From positions 1-34,445 of the forward strand of contig NZ_QNUG01000034.1 in the NCBI RefSeq assembly GCF_003385395.1: DNA of 34,445 nucleotides, in the 5' to 3' direction. Each line of letters begins with the position of its first letter. The first letter of the stretch is position 1. This DNA comes from Epilithonimonas hispanica. GTDB lineage: Bacteria; Bacteroidota; Bacteroidia; Flavobacteriales; Weeksellaceae. The notes beneath the pieces were generated by a model that saw only the letters and a program-made list of their open reading frames with translations, searched no databases and was not told where the DNA came from. Made by a program: the position numbers and the translations under genes. Of the stretch, positions 34,426-34,445 are shown in pieces.

Positions 34426-34445
34426 GGAAAGAAACAATAGGCTGT

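Noticed and set aside
1-34445. tRNA, rRNA or CRISPR array
   Set aside because: I saw no tRNA-like cloverleaf, no rRNA segment and no regularly spaced repeats anywhere in the window; this was an inspection by eye, not a program search.

Overview
The window looks like chromosome of a low-GC Bacteroidota, most likely a flavobacterium close to Chryseobacterium. The signs are TAnnTTTG promoter elements, a SusC/SusD pair, a DUF6520-type secreted peptide, a Bacteroidetes-type tyrosine recombinase and the absence of strong Shine-Dalgarno sequences. Naming the genus is an inference.

Region 1 (1-1.5 kb) has the tail of an unknown gene and a tyrosine recombinase behind a repeat-rich leader, probably one end of an integrated element. 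Region 2 (1.6-20.7 kb) is a sulfur island. It starts with a DUF202 membrane protein and a divergent Crp/Fnr regulator. Then come a TauE/SafE exporter, two half-size YeeE/YedE transporters, sulfide:quinone oxidoreductase with an outer-membrane barrel, and an operon of CstB-type persulfide dioxygenase-rhodanese, rhodanese, methyltransferase, DUF2892 protein, thioredoxin and a rhodanese-thioredoxin lipoprotein. A second operon under its own promoter encodes a small CxxC membrane protein, a TolC/RND/adaptor efflux pump, two TlpA-like thioredoxins, a periplasmic DsrE-like protein and a SoxB-like metallohydrolase that is broken by a one-base frameshift. It ends at a strong terminator.

Four transcription units of the island (tauE, yeeE, sqr, cstB) carry a TGTAAC-type site exactly 37 nt upstream of a -7 element. 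This predicts one activator, probably the Crp/Fnr protein, bound near -41. A likely flow is: SQR makes persulfide from sulfide, CstB oxidises persulfide to sulfite/thiosulfate, rhodaneses and thioredoxins relay sulfane sulfur, TauE exports sulfite or a related anion, YeeE/YedE moves thiosulfate or a related species, and the RND/TlpA/DsrE/SoxB-like block acts mainly in the envelope.

Region 3 (20.7-26.4 kb) is AT-rich and reads mostly on the minus strand. It holds a 3' gene remnant, a 379-aa protein with an R-x4-H motif, a caspase-like peptidase, an HNH nuclease gene frameshifted at an A8 tract, and an XRE regulator. The last has an operator between divergent promoters; the rightward promoter leads into about 900 bp with no credible gene but with strong RNA-like hairpins. 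It resembles a small defence or mobile-element island.

Region 4 (26.4-34.4 kb) is a nutrient-uptake locus: SusC, SusD and a secreted S9 peptidase, suggesting peptide uptake. A convergent minus-strand pair follows, a DUF6520-like secreted peptide and a short propeller-like protein.
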